Below the pieces are notes generated by a model. That model did not search any database and was not told the DNA's origin. It saw only the letters and a program-made list of their open reading frames with translations. From Methylobacterium phyllostachyos (lineage in GTDB: Bacteria > Pseudomonadota > Alphaproteobacteria > Rhizobiales > Beijerinckiaceae), in NCBI RefSeq assembly GCF_900103445.1, contig NZ_FNHS01000012.1, positions 146,393 to 210,392 on the forward strand: a DNA stretch of 64,000 nt, read 5' to 3'. Both the position numbers and the translations under genes were made by a program. Of this stretch, positions 53,958 through 63,381 are shown piece after piece. How positions within the stretch are numbered: position 1 is the first letter of the stretch; each line of letters begins with the position of its first letter.

Positions 53958-56468
53958 ATGTTGAGGACTATGAATACCGCGATCAGATCCTCCGGCTCGC
54001 CGAGTTCCAGGGCGCTGAACTTCCCCGTCGCCGGCATGTCCTGCGCCTCCTGCGTCGGGCGGGTCGAGCGGGCTCTGGCGGCGCTGCCGGGCGTCCGGGA
54101 CGTGGCGGTCAACCTCGCCACCAACCGGGCCAGTCTGGTTCTCGACGGAGGCGCTGGCCCGGTCGAGGCTGCGGCGGCGCTGGCGGATGCGGGCTATCCG
54201 GTGCCCGAGGTCGAGAGCCTGCTGGTCATCGAAGGCCTGTCCTGCGCGAGCTGCGTCGGTCGGGTCGAGAAGGCGCTCGCCGCAGTGCCGGGTGTGACCG
54301 GCGCCAGCGTCAACCTCGCCACCGGGCGCGCCGCGATCCGCCATCCCGAGGGACTGGTGGCGATCCCCGATCTGGTGGCAGCCGTCGAGGAAGCGGGCTA
54401 CGCGGCGCAGCCCCTCGACGCGGAAACGCGGAGCGATCCGGCCGCGCGCCGGGAGGAGGAGAGCCGGATCCTGCGCCGCGACCTGATCGCCGCCGCGCTG
54501 CTCTCCGCGCCCGTCGTGATCCTGGACATGGGCGGCCACCTCCTGCCCGGCCTGCATGGCGGACCCGTCACCGCCGGGGTCCAGGCCATCCTGGCGACCC
54601 TGGTCCTCGCCAGGCCCGGCCGCCGCTTCTTCCTGCGCGGGGTGCCGGGCCTGCTCCGCGGCCATCCGGACATGAACGCCCTCGTGGCCCTCGGGGCGGG
54701 GGCCGCCTATCTCTACTCCCTGGTCTCGACCCTGACCCCCGGGCTGCTGCCGGCGGGGACCGCGCATCTCTATTTCGAGGCGAGCGTGCTGATCGTCACG
54801 CTGATCCTGCTCGGCCGGACCCTGGAGGCCCGGGCCAAGGGCCGGACCGGGCAGGCCATCGCGGGGCTGATGGATCTCGCGCCGAAGACGGCTCGGGTGG
54901 TCCGCGACGATGCCGAAGAGGAAGTGCCGCTCGCCGCGCTCCGTCTCGGCGATGTGGTTCGGGTGCGCCCCGGCGAGCGCGTCGCCGCCGACGGCGTGGT
55001 GATCGCCGGCACGAGCCAGGTCGACGAGAGCATGGTGACCGGGGAGCCGGCCCCGGTCCGAAAGGTGCCGGGCGACCGGACGGTCGGCGGTACCGTCAAC
55101 GGACGCGGCAGCCTGGACCTGAAGGTCGACGCCGTGGGCGCCGCCACCGTGCTCGCGCAGATCACCGCCCTGGTCGAGCGGGCGCAGGGCGGCAAGCTGC
55201 CGATCCAGGCGCTGGTCGATCGGATCACCGGACGTTTCGTGCCGGCGGTGATCGGCATTGCGACGTTGACCTTCCTGGGATGGCTGCTGCTGGGTCCGGC
55301 CCCCGCCCTGGGGACGGCTTTGGTCAACGCAGTGGCGGTGCTGATCATCGCCTGCCCCTGTGCGATGGGCCTCGCCACGCCGACCGCCATCATGGTGGGC
55401 ACCGGCCGGGCGGCGGTACGGGGCGTGCTGTTCCGCGACGGAGCCGCCCTGCAGGGTCTGCGCGACGTGCGCGTCGTCGCCCTCGACAAGACCGGCACCC
55501 TGACGGAGGGGCGCCCCGAACTCACCGATCTGCTGACCGGGACTGGGATCTCCGACGACGCGGCGCTGGCGCTCGCGGCCGGTCTGGAGACCCGGTCCGA
55601 GCACCCGCTGGCCGGCGCCGTCGTGGCGGCGGCGCGCGGCCGGGGCCTTGTCGTGCCCGAGCCGGAGAGCTTCACGGCGGTGGAGGGGTTCGGCGTCTCC
55701 GGCCGGGTCGCCGGCCGGGCGGTGGCGCTCGGCGCGCCGCGCTACCTCGACCGCCTCGGCATCGCCCGGGACCCCGATCTTACCGTCCGGGCCGAGGGTC
55801 TGGCGGCCGAGGGCCGGAGCCCGATCCACCTCGTCCTCGACGGCCGTCACGCCGCGGTGCTCGCAGTGGCCGATCCGGTGAAGGGGGGCGCCCGCGCGGC
55901 GGTGGTGGCGCTGAAGGCGCGCGGGCTCGCGGTCGCGATGGTGACGGGCGACGACCCCGGCGCCGCCGCCGGCGTGGCGAAGAGCCTGGGCATCGATATC
56001 GTGGCGGCGGGTGTCCTGCCGGGCGGGAAGGTCGAGGCGGTGCAGCGCTTCCGGGCTGAGTACGGGCCGGTGGCCTTCGTCGGCGACGGCATCAACGATG
56101 CCCCGGCGCTCGCCGAGGCCGATGTCGGGCTCGCCATCGGCACCGGCACCGATATCGCCGTGGACAGTGCCGATGTGGTGCTGATGTCGGGCGCCCTGGG
56201 GGGCCTGGTCGACGCGCTAGTGCTCTCCCGGGCGGTCATGGCCAATATCCGGCAGAACCTGTTCTGGGCCTTCGCCTACAACGCCGCGCTGATCCCGGTC
56301 GCGGCGGGCGTCCTGGTGCCCTTCGGCGGGCCGGCCCTGTCACCGATCCTGGCGGCCGGCGCCATGGCGTTCTCCAGCGTCTTCGTCCTCGGCAACGCTC
56401 TACGGCTGCGCCGGGCTGGCGGTGCGGCGCCAACCCACGCGACAGCGTCCCCCCTGGAAGCGGCTTGA
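53958..56468 (+). CDS. copA: Copper-type P1B-ATPase (CopA-like)
   Basis: An 836-residue heavy-metal-translocating ATPase. Two N-terminal HMA metal-binding domains carry GMSCASC (Cys29/Cys32) and GLSCASC (Cys96/Cys99). The membrane metal site is CPC (Cys466, Cys468). The phosphorylation site is DKTGTLTEG (Asp510), with HP in SEHPLAG and the hinge GDGINDAPALAEADVG. This combination fits Cu+ export. Two nearby ATGs (53958 and 53970) are possible starts; the first has no good ribosome site. No copper chaperone or CueR gene is adjacent in the window. Confidence 0.93.
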   Translation: MLRTMNTAIRSSGSPSSRALNFPVAGMSCASCVGRVERALAALPGVRDVAVNLATNRASLVLDGGAGPVEAAAALADAGYPVPEVESLLVIEGLSCASCVGRVEKALAAVPGVTGASVNLATGRAAIRHPEGLVAIPDLVAAVEEAGYAAQPLDAETRSDPAARREEESRILRRDLIAAALLSAPVVILDMGGHLLPGLHGGPVTAGVQAILATLVLARPGRRFFLRGVPGLLRGHPDMNALVALGAGAAYLYSLVSTLTPGLLPAGTAHLYFEASVLIVTLILLGRTLEARAKGRTGQAIAGLMDLAPKTARVVRDDAEEEVPLAALRLGDVVRVRPGERVAADGVVIAGTSQVDESMVTGEPAPVRKVPGDRTVGGTVNGRGSLDLKVDAVGAATVLAQITALVERAQGGKLPIQALVDRITGRFVPAVIGIATLTFLGWLLLGPAPALGTALVNAVAVLIIACPCAMGLATPTAIMVGTGRAAVRGVLFRDGAALQGLRDVRVVALDKTGTLTEGRPELTDLLTGTGISDDAALALAAGLETRSEHPLAGAVVAAARGRGLVVPEPESFTAVEGFGVSGRVAGRAVALGAPRYLDRLGIARDPDLTVRAEGLAAEGRSPIHLVLDGRHAAVLAVADPVKGGARAAVVALKARGLAVAMVTGDDPGAAAGVAKSLGIDIVAAGVLPGGKVEAVQRFRAEYGPVAFVGDGINDAPALAEADVGLAIGTGTDIAVDSADVVLMSGALGGLVDALVLSRAVMANIRQNLFWAFAYNAALIPVAAGVLVPFGGPALSPILAAGAMAFSSVFVLGNALRLRRAGGAAPTHATASPLEAA

Positions 56469-56583
56469 GGGCGAATCTCGTCGTGATTTGCGCGTCCGCC
56501 TCCCGGCGGACGCCGGAGGATAGGCGCGATCGGTATCGCCCCGGCTTGCGGCGGGGGCGTCGGCCTCCGGGGTCAGAGTGTCC

Positions 56584-58425
56584 TCAATCGTGCCGAACGC
56601 GCCAGACCTTGAGCGCCGAGCCGCCCGGCATGTCGCTGACCGGGGTGAGCCAGTCCGGTGACGGTTCGGTGCCGCGGGCGAGCTCGGTGGCGAAGGGCTC
56701 GGGCTTGCCCGCCTCGGCCCGGTCGAGGGCGGCGGTGCAAAGCATCAGATAGTCGGCGCCGCGTGCTCGGATCACGCGCCGCAGCGTTTCCTCGGAACCC
56801 TCCGAGGCCTCGATCGCGGCGCGCAGCCCGATGAGGTTGCGGTGATACGGTGCCGCCACGACCGCGTGATGCGTCATCAACAGGATGGCCGGCCCGAGAT
56901 CGATGCTGCTGAGCACAAGCCCCGGCGGGAGGCGGTCGAGGGCCGCGTAGGCGGCGGGTGCGGTGCAGGTCTTCCAATTCGTGTCGGATGCGGTCTGCGC
57001 CCCAGCAGCGGCTGGCGCCAGCAGGCGCGTGGGCAGGTCGATGGCGATCGCCCAGACCTTGCCCAGCATCGTCATGGCCAGGAGGAACAGCGCCAGCCGG
57101 TGCAGGCTCGAACCGGGCGTGCGCAGCGACAGGATGGCGCGATCCAACGCGATCGCCCCCATCAGCGGCACGAAGGCGCCCGCGATGTACATGCCCCGCG
57201 CCTGACCGAGGGCGATCAGCGTGCCGGGCGCAATCAGTGCCGCCACCACCAGGAAAAAGCGGCGCCGCGCGGGCGCCGCCTCCCGGAGCGCCATCGCGAC
57301 GGCGTAGAGGGTTGCCGCCACGAGCGGCACGATGTTGGAGAGCGCGATGTCGGGTTCGCTGCGCAGGATCTGCGGGAAGGCCCGCATCTCGTCCACCTGA
57401 TCGAGCCACGAGGTCCGCACGAGGGTATCCATCCCGGCGAAGGGGCCGCCGAGGCAGGCGGGCGCGATCCGGACGAAGCCGGCGGCCATTGCGGCGCCGA
57501 CGAGAGCCGTGAGGAGGCAGCGCCCGGTCCGTCCCACGCCGCGTCGGTCCGCCGCCAGGGCCGCCCCGCCGATGGCGGCAGCCCCCGCACCCAGGATCAG
57601 CCAGGGTGGGGACAGCGCGTCGCAGACCGGGACGCTCCAGAGGGCCGGGGCCGTCTGCAGGCCGAACAGCAGGAGGCTCGCGCCGCACAGGCCCGCCCCG
57701 TAGCCCGCGAGCGGGCCGGAGGCGCGCTCGCCGTGAAGCAGCCAGTCCGCGAGGACGAGGAGACCGGCCGCCGCGATCACCGGCACGGTCTCGAGCCCGA
57801 TCGCCAGCGACAGGCCGGCGACGGCCCCGGCGAGGAGGCCGCACCACATCCGCCGGGCCGGATCCGCGAGGGCGAAGCCGATCGCCAGCACGGCGCAGAG
57901 CTGCGCGTTGTGGTGGTCGATCCGCCCGAAGCGGAAGACGTTCAAGAATACGGCGGTCTGGGGCGCCACGAACAGGACAAGCAGGGCCGCGCGCCATCCG
58001 AACAGGCGGCGGATCCAGAGGCCGGCCATTGCCCCGTAGAGGACGAACAGCAGGAACGGCCACAGCGCGGCTGCGGCGGCTTCCGCGGTTGCGCGGCCGA
58101 GCAGGGGCGTGAAGGCCAGGATGAGGCCCGCGATCGGAAGATCGATCAGGCGCGACCAGTGCGAGGCGATGCCGTCCGGGGGCAGCATCCGGTGCTGCAC
58201 GCTGTCGAACCAGCCCTGGCCGGCCAGGAGGTCACGGACGCCGACGAGGCGCATCATGTCGTCGGTGTCGGGCAGGCGCAGCCCATCGAAGACCGGCGCG
58301 AGGTTGCGCGGGTCGTAGGGGCCGAACAGGGCAAGCAGGGCCAGCACCACGAGCAACGCCGGGCTGTCGAACGGTGAGCGTCCGGCCTCCGCGCGGCGGG
58401 GCGGCGTTCCGACAAGGCTGGTCAT
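56584..58425 (-). CDS. STT3-like GT-C membrane protein
   Basis: A 613-residue integral membrane protein with about a dozen hydrophobic helices, resembling the oligosaccharyltransferase-like proteins of Rhizobiales. The N-terminal loop contains the GT-C-type acidic motif LPDTDDMMR (Asp53, Asp55, Asp56), then LLAGQGWFDSVQHRMLPPDG and HWSRLIDLP. FRFGRIDHHNAQ follows in a later loop. The C-terminal 130 residues are soluble and predicted periplasmic. It likely transfers a sugar from a polyprenyl-linked donor, but glycan and acceptor are unknown. It is convergent with the copper ATPase gene. Confidence 0.75.
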   Translation of the reverse strand: MTSLVGTPPRRAEAGRSPFDSPALLVVLALLALFGPYDPRNLAPVFDGLRLPDTDDMMRLVGVRDLLAGQGWFDSVQHRMLPPDGIASHWSRLIDLPIAGLILAFTPLLGRATAEAAAAALWPFLLFVLYGAMAGLWIRRLFGWRAALLVLFVAPQTAVFLNVFRFGRIDHHNAQLCAVLAIGFALADPARRMWCGLLAGAVAGLSLAIGLETVPVIAAAGLLVLADWLLHGERASGPLAGYGAGLCGASLLLFGLQTAPALWSVPVCDALSPPWLILGAGAAAIGGAALAADRRGVGRTGRCLLTALVGAAMAAGFVRIAPACLGGPFAGMDTLVRTSWLDQVDEMRAFPQILRSEPDIALSNIVPLVAATLYAVAMALREAAPARRRFFLVVAALIAPGTLIALGQARGMYIAGAFVPLMGAIALDRAILSLRTPGSSLHRLALFLLAMTMLGKVWAIAIDLPTRLLAPAAAGAQTASDTNWKTCTAPAAYAALDRLPPGLVLSSIDLGPAILLMTHHAVVAAPYHRNLIGLRAAIEASEGSEETLRRVIRARGADYLMLCTAALDRAEAGKPEPFATELARGTEPSPDWLTPVSDMPGGSALKVWRVRHD

Positions 58426-58505
58426 TCAGGGATCCCGGGCTCGGCGGCATCGTCGCACCCCGCGCTTACCGGGGTGTGAACCGGTCCCGGCGCCGGATGG
58501 GGCGC

Positions 58506-58886
58506 CTACGTCGCGGCGATGGAGGGACGCGTCCAGGGTGCGGTTCGGGCGCTTCCGCCCGGCAGCGGCGCGATGAGGCCACCGCTCTCCCAGCGCTCGA
58601 CGCCGCCGTGGCGCGAGCAGGTGCCGCTGCGCGTGTGACTGAAGCTCCACGTGCCATCGCGGCATTTGGCCGAGGCACCCTCCGGCTTGGTGCCGTCGAG
58701 GGCCTTGGCCGGGCCGTGGACCTCGCAGCCGTCGCGCCGGCTGTTGTAGTGCTGGTGGCTTTCCAGCTTCGATTCGTCCGGCTGAAAGCAGGCACGCGCA
58801 AGCGCGGCATCCGCGGTCAGGAACGGGAGGCAAGTGGCCGCGAACAGCGCCGCCACTGCAAGGGCAGCCCGGGGCGTGATGCGCAT
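58506..58886 (-). CDS. DUF3761-domain secreted protein
   Basis: A 126-residue exported protein. The signal peptide is AALAVAALFAATCLPFLTADAALA. The DUF3761 signature is SAKCRDGTWSFSHTRSGTCS then RHGGVERW at about residues 72-98, with conserved cysteines (probably a disulfide). The family is small and secreted, without a known role. It lies 9 bases after the next small secreted gene on the same strand, so they may be co-transcribed. Confidence 0.85.
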   Translation of the reverse strand: MRITPRAALAVAALFAATCLPFLTADAALARACFQPDESKLESHQHYNSRRDGCEVHGPAKALDGTKPEGASAKCRDGTWSFSHTRSGTCSRHGGVERWESGGLIAPLPGGSARTAPWTRPSIAAT

Positions 58887-58895
58887 CCCTGCGCC

Positions 58896-59093
58896 TCAAT
58901 CCCGGAAGAAGCGGCCGGACACGTAGGGCCGCCCCCGCCTGTTGGTCCGCCATTCCGCGCGGGGATGGCAGTGCCGCGGGTGGCCGTGGCATCCCCGCGC
59001 GTTGAGCATCCCGGGCGTTGCCGAAACCGGCGCGGGGATGAGGACCAGCGGAGCTGCAATCGAGATGCAGAACAGAAGCGCGACCTTGCCCAT
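58896..59093 (-). CDS. Small secreted His/Arg-rich protein
   Basis: A 65-residue protein with a signal peptide (KVALLFCISIAAPLVLIPAPVSA) and a mature part with a CHGHPRHCHPRAEW motif, which could bind metal. The ATG at 59091-59093 has GAGGGTG upstream. It precedes the DUF3761 gene on the minus strand. I do not recognise a family. Confidence 0.7.
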   Translation of the reverse strand: MGKVALLFCISIAAPLVLIPAPVSATPGMLNARGCHGHPRHCHPRAEWRTNRRGRPYVSGRFFRD

Positions 59094-59355
59094 GGATGCA
59101 CCCTCAAGTTGAGGGCGGCGAAGCTATCGCACCTTGACCATAAGTCGAGTCTGTCTAAATGCGTAGCGCACAGGTTGAAGTCTGCGCCCGGCGGCGGCGG
59201 CCGGATGGAAGGACAGGGATTTTCGGCGCGTCAGGGCACCGGGCCGCCCAGCCTGAGCCGGCCAGTTCGCTCAACCCAAGCTGAACCGTTGACGCCGCCT
59301 CTGGCCCCGGCTTTGCTGGCGCATCCAGACCCGCAGGTGCCGAGAGCCCGATCCG

Positions 59356-60528
59356 ATGCCCGTCCTCGAACGGATCCGAACCTTCGCCGATGCGATGCAG
59401 GCGTGGCGGCACGATCTGCACGCCCATCCCGAGCTGCTCTACGATGTCGAGCGGACAGCGGGTGTGGTCGCCGAGAAACTCCGGGCGTTCGGCTGCGACG
59501 AGGTCGTGACCGGCATCGGCCGGACCGGGGTCGTGGGCGTGATCCGCGGCAAGGGCCGCACCTCCAACCGCGCCATCGGCCTGCGCGCCGACATGGACGC
59601 GCTGCCGATCCAGGAGGTCCGCGATCTGCCCTACCGGTCAACCGTGCCGGGCAAGATGCACGCCTGCGGTCATGACGGGCACACCGCCATGCTGCTCGGG
59701 GCCGCAAAATACCTCGCCGAGACCCGCGATTTCGACGGCGCCGCCGTGCTGATCTTCCAGCCCGCCGAGGAGGGCGGCGGCGGTGGCGACGCGATGGTCG
59801 AGGACGGGTTGATGGAGCGGTTCGGCATCGAATCGGTCTACGGGATGCACAACATCCCCGGCATGAAGGTCGGCACCTTCGCGATCCGGCCGGGGCCGAT
59901 CATGGCCTCCACCGACCGGTTCACCCTCACCATCGAGGGGCGCGGCGGCCACGCGGCCCTGCCGCAGAACGCCGTCGACAGCGTGCTGGTGGCAAGCCAC
60001 GTCATCATCGCCCTGCAAAGCATCGTGGCGCGCAACCTCGATCCGCTGCAATCGGCTGTGGTGTCGGTCTGTGCGCTCGATGCCGGCGAGGCGTTCAACG
60101 TGCTGCCGCAGACCGTGACGATGCGGGGCACGATGCGGACCCTCTCCCAGCCGGTGCGGGCCCAGATCAAGGCGCGCATCGAGACTTTGGTGGCGGAGAT
60201 CGCCGCGGGTTTCGGCGCCACGGGGGTGACTGCGTTCGGGGCAAGCTACCCAGTCACCGAGAACCACCCGGCCGAGACGGAGTTCATGGCCGATGTCGCC
60301 GCGGCGCTGGTCGGCGGGGAGAACGTCGACCGGGCGGTGGCGCCGATGATGACCGCGGAGGATTTCTCCTACATGCTCGGCCGCCGCCCCGGCGCCTACA
60401 TGTTCATCGGCAACGGCGACAGTGCCTCGCTCCACCACCCGCATTACGACTTCAACGACGCCGCCGCGCCCTACGGAGCGTCCCTGTGGGCGCGCCTGAT
60501 CGAGACGGGGCTGCCGCTGACAGCCTGA
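59356..60528 (+). CDS. M20-family amidohydrolase (hippurate hydrolase-like)
   Basis: A 390-residue metal-dependent aminoacylase/amidohydrolase. The N-terminal HAHPELLYDVERTAGVV, GLRADMDALPIQE and HACGHDGHTAMLLGAAKYL supply the metal-binding residues. The dimerisation domain has TIEGRGGHAALPQNAVDSVL. The C-terminal MTAEDFSYMLGRRPGAYMFIGNG completes the family pattern. Members cleave N-acyl amino acids or hippurate. The ATG at 59356 is used. The chromate transporter gene begins inside its 3' end. Confidence 0.92.
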   Translation: MPVLERIRTFADAMQAWRHDLHAHPELLYDVERTAGVVAEKLRAFGCDEVVTGIGRTGVVGVIRGKGRTSNRAIGLRADMDALPIQEVRDLPYRSTVPGKMHACGHDGHTAMLLGAAKYLAETRDFDGAAVLIFQPAEEGGGGGDAMVEDGLMERFGIESVYGMHNIPGMKVGTFAIRPGPIMASTDRFTLTIEGRGGHAALPQNAVDSVLVASHVIIALQSIVARNLDPLQSAVVSVCALDAGEAFNVLPQTVTMRGTMRTLSQPVRAQIKARIETLVAEIAAGFGATGVTAFGASYPVTENHPAETEFMADVAAALVGGENVDRAVAPMMTAEDFSYMLGRRPGAYMFIGNGDSASLHHPHYDFNDAAAPYGASLWARLIETGLPLTA

Positions 60529-61853
60529 GCGCACCGTCGCTGGCCGAGGCCGTCCCGGTCTGGGCGCGGGTGGCGGCGCTCTCCTTCGGGGGCCCGGCCG
60601 GCCAAATCGCGGTGATGCACCGGATCCTCGTGGAGGAGCGGCGCTGGGTCTCGGAGCGGCGCTTCCTGCACGGGCTCGGCTTCTGCACGCTCCTGCCCGG
60701 CCCGGAGGCGCAGCAGCTCGCGACTTATATCGGCTGGCTGATGCACGGGCCTGCGGGCGGGCTCGTCGCGGGTGGTCTGTTCGTGCTGCCGGGGCTCCTC
60801 GCCCTGATGGGGCTGAGCTGGCTCTACGTGCTGTACGGCCATGTCGACGTGGTGGCCGGCCTGTTCTTCGGCCTGAAGGCTGCCGTGCTGGCGATCGTGC
60901 TTCAGGCGCTCTGGCGGCTCGGCGGGCGGGCGCTGCGCGACCGCACCGACCGGTTCATCGCACTCGCCGCCTTCGCGGCTTTGTTCGTGCTCGCCGTGCC
61001 GTTCCCGTTGGTGGTGATCGCGGCGGGGCTGCTGGGTCTCGCGCGCCGCAGGCCCGACGCGACCGCCGAGGATGCGGGGGCGGACGAGGCCGGCTTCCTC
61101 ATCGGCGCCGCGATGTTGCCGCGGGAGCGGGATGGTGCTGCTGCTTCCCTGCGCATGGGGGCGCTCTGGCTCACGATCTGGCTCCTGCCGGTGGCGGCGC
61201 TTCTGCTCGTGCCCGGTATCCCGCCGGTCTTCGGGCAGGTGGCACTGTTCTTCTCCAAGATGGCGCTTGTCACCTTCGGGGGCGCCTACGCGGCGCTCGC
61301 CTACGTGGCACAGCAGGCGGTGGAGCATTACGGCTGGCTGAAGCCCGGCGAGATGCTCGACGGGCTCGGCCTCGCCGAGACGACGCCCGGCCCGCTGATC
61401 ATGGTGCTGCAATTCGTGGGCTTCCTGGCGGGATTTCGGGCGCCCGGGGCACTGCCGCCGCTGCTCGCCGGGACGCTCGCCGGGCTGCTCACCACCTGGG
61501 TGACCTTCGTGCCCTGCTTCCTGTGGATCTTCGCCGGCGCGCCGCTCATCGGGCGCCTACGCGGCAGCCGGCGGCTGGCGGGGGCGCTCTCGGCCATCAC
61601 CGCCGCGGTGGCGGGGGTGATCCTGAATCTCGCGGTCTGGTTCGGGCTGCGGACGCTGTTCCGGCAGGTCGAGACGGTGCCGCTGGGGCCACTCCGCCTC
61701 GATTGGCCGATGCCGGCGAGCCTCGACCCCGCGGCCCTGCTGCTGACGCTGGCGGCGATCCTCGCCGTGTTCCGCCTGGGTCTCGGCACGCTGCCCACCC
61801 TGGCGCTCTGCGCCGGGGCGGGGGTGTTATTGCGGCAGGCGGGCTTGGCCTAA
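60486..61853 (+). CDS. chrA: Chromate transporter (ChrA family)
   Basis: A 455-residue CHR-superfamily transporter with two homologous halves. The first half has ALSFGGPAGQIAVMHRILV then GFCTLLPGPEAQQLATYIG. The second has ALVTFGGAYAALAYVAQQAV then LGLAETTPGPLIMVLQFVG. Such long-chain members export chromate in resistance, or may carry other oxyanions. The GTG at 60486 has GGAG seven bases upstream but lies 43 bases inside the amidohydrolase gene. A shorter start inside this frame is possible. It is convergent with the aminopeptidase gene. Confidence 0.88.
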   Translation: MGAPDRDGAAADSLSAPSLAEAVPVWARVAALSFGGPAGQIAVMHRILVEERRWVSERRFLHGLGFCTLLPGPEAQQLATYIGWLMHGPAGGLVAGGLFVLPGLLALMGLSWLYVLYGHVDVVAGLFFGLKAAVLAIVLQALWRLGGRALRDRTDRFIALAAFAALFVLAVPFPLVVIAAGLLGLARRRPDATAEDAGADEAGFLIGAAMLPRERDGAAASLRMGALWLTIWLLPVAALLLVPGIPPVFGQVALFFSKMALVTFGGAYAALAYVAQQAVEHYGWLKPGEMLDGLGLAETTPGPLIMVLQFVGFLAGFRAPGALPPLLAGTLAGLLTTWVTFVPCFLWIFAGAPLIGRLRGSRRLAGALSAITAAVAGVILNLAVWFGLRTLFRQVETVPLGPLRLDWPMPASLDPAALLLTLAAILAVFRLGLGTLPTLALCAGAGVLLRQAGLA

Positions 61854-61862
61854 CTCTCCCGC

Positions 61863-63263
61863 TCAGCCGCCGTAGCGCGCCTTCAGGAGCGCGTAAGTGA
61901 GCCGCGCGGTCTGGACCTCGCCGCCCTCCGGCCGGCCGGGCTTAGTCGAAGGGTTCCAGCCGTAGAGGTCGAAATGGCCGTGCTCCTTCGTCTTCGGGGC
62001 GAAGCGGCGCAGGAACAGGGCCGCGGTGATCGCCCCCGCGAAGGGGCCGCCCGAGACGTTGTTGATGTCGGCCACCTTCGAATCGAGCAGGCTCGCATAG
62101 GGCGCGTGGAGCGGCATCCGCCAGACCGGATCGGCGGCACTCCGGCCGGCTTCCGCGACCGACGCCGCCAGACCCTCGTCCTCGGTGAAGAAGGCCGGCA
62201 GGTCCGGCCCGAGCGCCACCCGGGCCGCGCCGGTCAGCGTCGAATAGTCGAGGATTAGGTCGGGTGATTCCGCCTCGGCCAGCGCCAGCGCGTCGGCGAG
62301 GATCAGCCGGCCCTCTGCATCGGTGTTGCCGATCTCGACGCTGAGCCCGGCCCGGCTCGGCAGCACGTCGCCCGGCCGGAAGGCATTGCCCGAAATCGCG
62401 TTCTCCACCGCGGGGATCAGCACCCGCAGGCGGACCTTGAGCCCGGATCCCATCACCATGTCGGCGGCGGCCAGCGCCGCGGCGGCCCCGCCCATGTCCT
62501 TCTTCATCAGCAGCATCGCGGCCGACGGCTTGATGTCGAGCCCGCCCGTGTCGAAGGCGACGCCCTTGCCGACGAGGGTCACGCGTGGCGTGTCCTCCGG
62601 CCCCCAGGTCAGGTCGATTAGGCGCGGCGCCCGGGGCGAGGCGGCGCCGACCGCGTGGATCAGCGGATACTCCTTGGCCAGAACATCGCCCTGCGTGACC
62701 GCGATGGCCGCGCCGTGGCGTTCGGCGAGGGACCGGGCGGCGGCCTCGATCTCGGCCGGGCCCATGTCGTTGGCGGGCGTATTGATCAGGTCGCGGCCGA
62801 GCGCCACCGCGGCTGCGATCCGCTCGACCTCGCCGGCGTCGATGCCGGCCGGCGCCGCGAGCCGCGCCTTCGGGCCGTTCCCGGAGCGGTAGCGGCCGAA
62901 GCGGTAGCTGCCCATCAGCCACGCGAGGGCGGCCTCGGCGGGGTCGGGGGCGTGCTCAAGGCGGAAGCTGCCCTCCGGCAGCAGCCCCGGCAGCTTGCCG
63001 ATGATCAGCCGGTCATAGGCCGCAGCCTCCGTGTCGCCGAGGCCGAACAAGACCCGGGCGAGGCTACCATCCGGGCCGGGCAGCAGGGTGAGGCTCCCAG
63101 CCTTCGGTTTGAAGCCGAGCGCCTCCGCGAAGCGCCGCTGGGCGGGATCGAGGGCGCCCTGGACATCACCCCAGGATCCGGTGGTGACCAGCGTCACCGG
63201 CACGGACTGCGCATCGGCGGGCAGGAGGGTGGGGGTCGTCGGCTGAGTGTCGGCCTGGGTCAT
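61863..63263 (-). CDS. Leucyl aminopeptidase family protein (M17)
   Basis: A 466-residue cytosolic metallopeptidase. The active-site lysine and metal ligands lie in LVGKGVAFDTGGLDIKPS, and the M17 signature NTDAEGRLIL is intact. The catalytic domain also has DYSTLTGAARVALG, and the N-terminal domain is shorter than in E. coli PepA. It removes N-terminal residues from peptides as a hexamer. The ATG at 63261-63263 is used. The start of the TPR gene is divergent from it, about 120 bases away. Confidence 0.93.
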   Translation of the reverse strand: MTQADTQPTTPTLLPADAQSVPVTLVTTGSWGDVQGALDPAQRRFAEALGFKPKAGSLTLLPGPDGSLARVLFGLGDTEAAAYDRLIIGKLPGLLPEGSFRLEHAPDPAEAALAWLMGSYRFGRYRSGNGPKARLAAPAGIDAGEVERIAAAVALGRDLINTPANDMGPAEIEAAARSLAERHGAAIAVTQGDVLAKEYPLIHAVGAASPRAPRLIDLTWGPEDTPRVTLVGKGVAFDTGGLDIKPSAAMLLMKKDMGGAAAALAAADMVMGSGLKVRLRVLIPAVENAISGNAFRPGDVLPSRAGLSVEIGNTDAEGRLILADALALAEAESPDLILDYSTLTGAARVALGPDLPAFFTEDEGLAASVAEAGRSAADPVWRMPLHAPYASLLDSKVADINNVSGGPFAGAITAALFLRRFAPKTKEHGHFDLYGWNPSTKPGRPEGGEVQTARLTYALLKARYGG

Positions 63264-63381
63264 GGGCCTCTTGCGCGCTGGAGGGCTTAACCGGTGGTTA
63301 GGGTTAACGCTCTATCACCGGCCGGCCGAAGGGGTGAAGCACAGGCCTGAGCCCTCGGCCCGCCCGGAGGCGCCGCGTACC

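Noticed and set aside
53915..53960. CueR-like operator upstream of the copper ATPase (AACTTCCAGCGAGCCCCTGG)
   Set aside because: Only one half resembles the consensus; the second half and the -35/-10 spacing do not fit.
53754..55850. Minus-strand open frame of 698 codons opposite the copper ATPase
   Set aside because: Shadow of the copA gene; Gln/His/Arg-rich with no domain.
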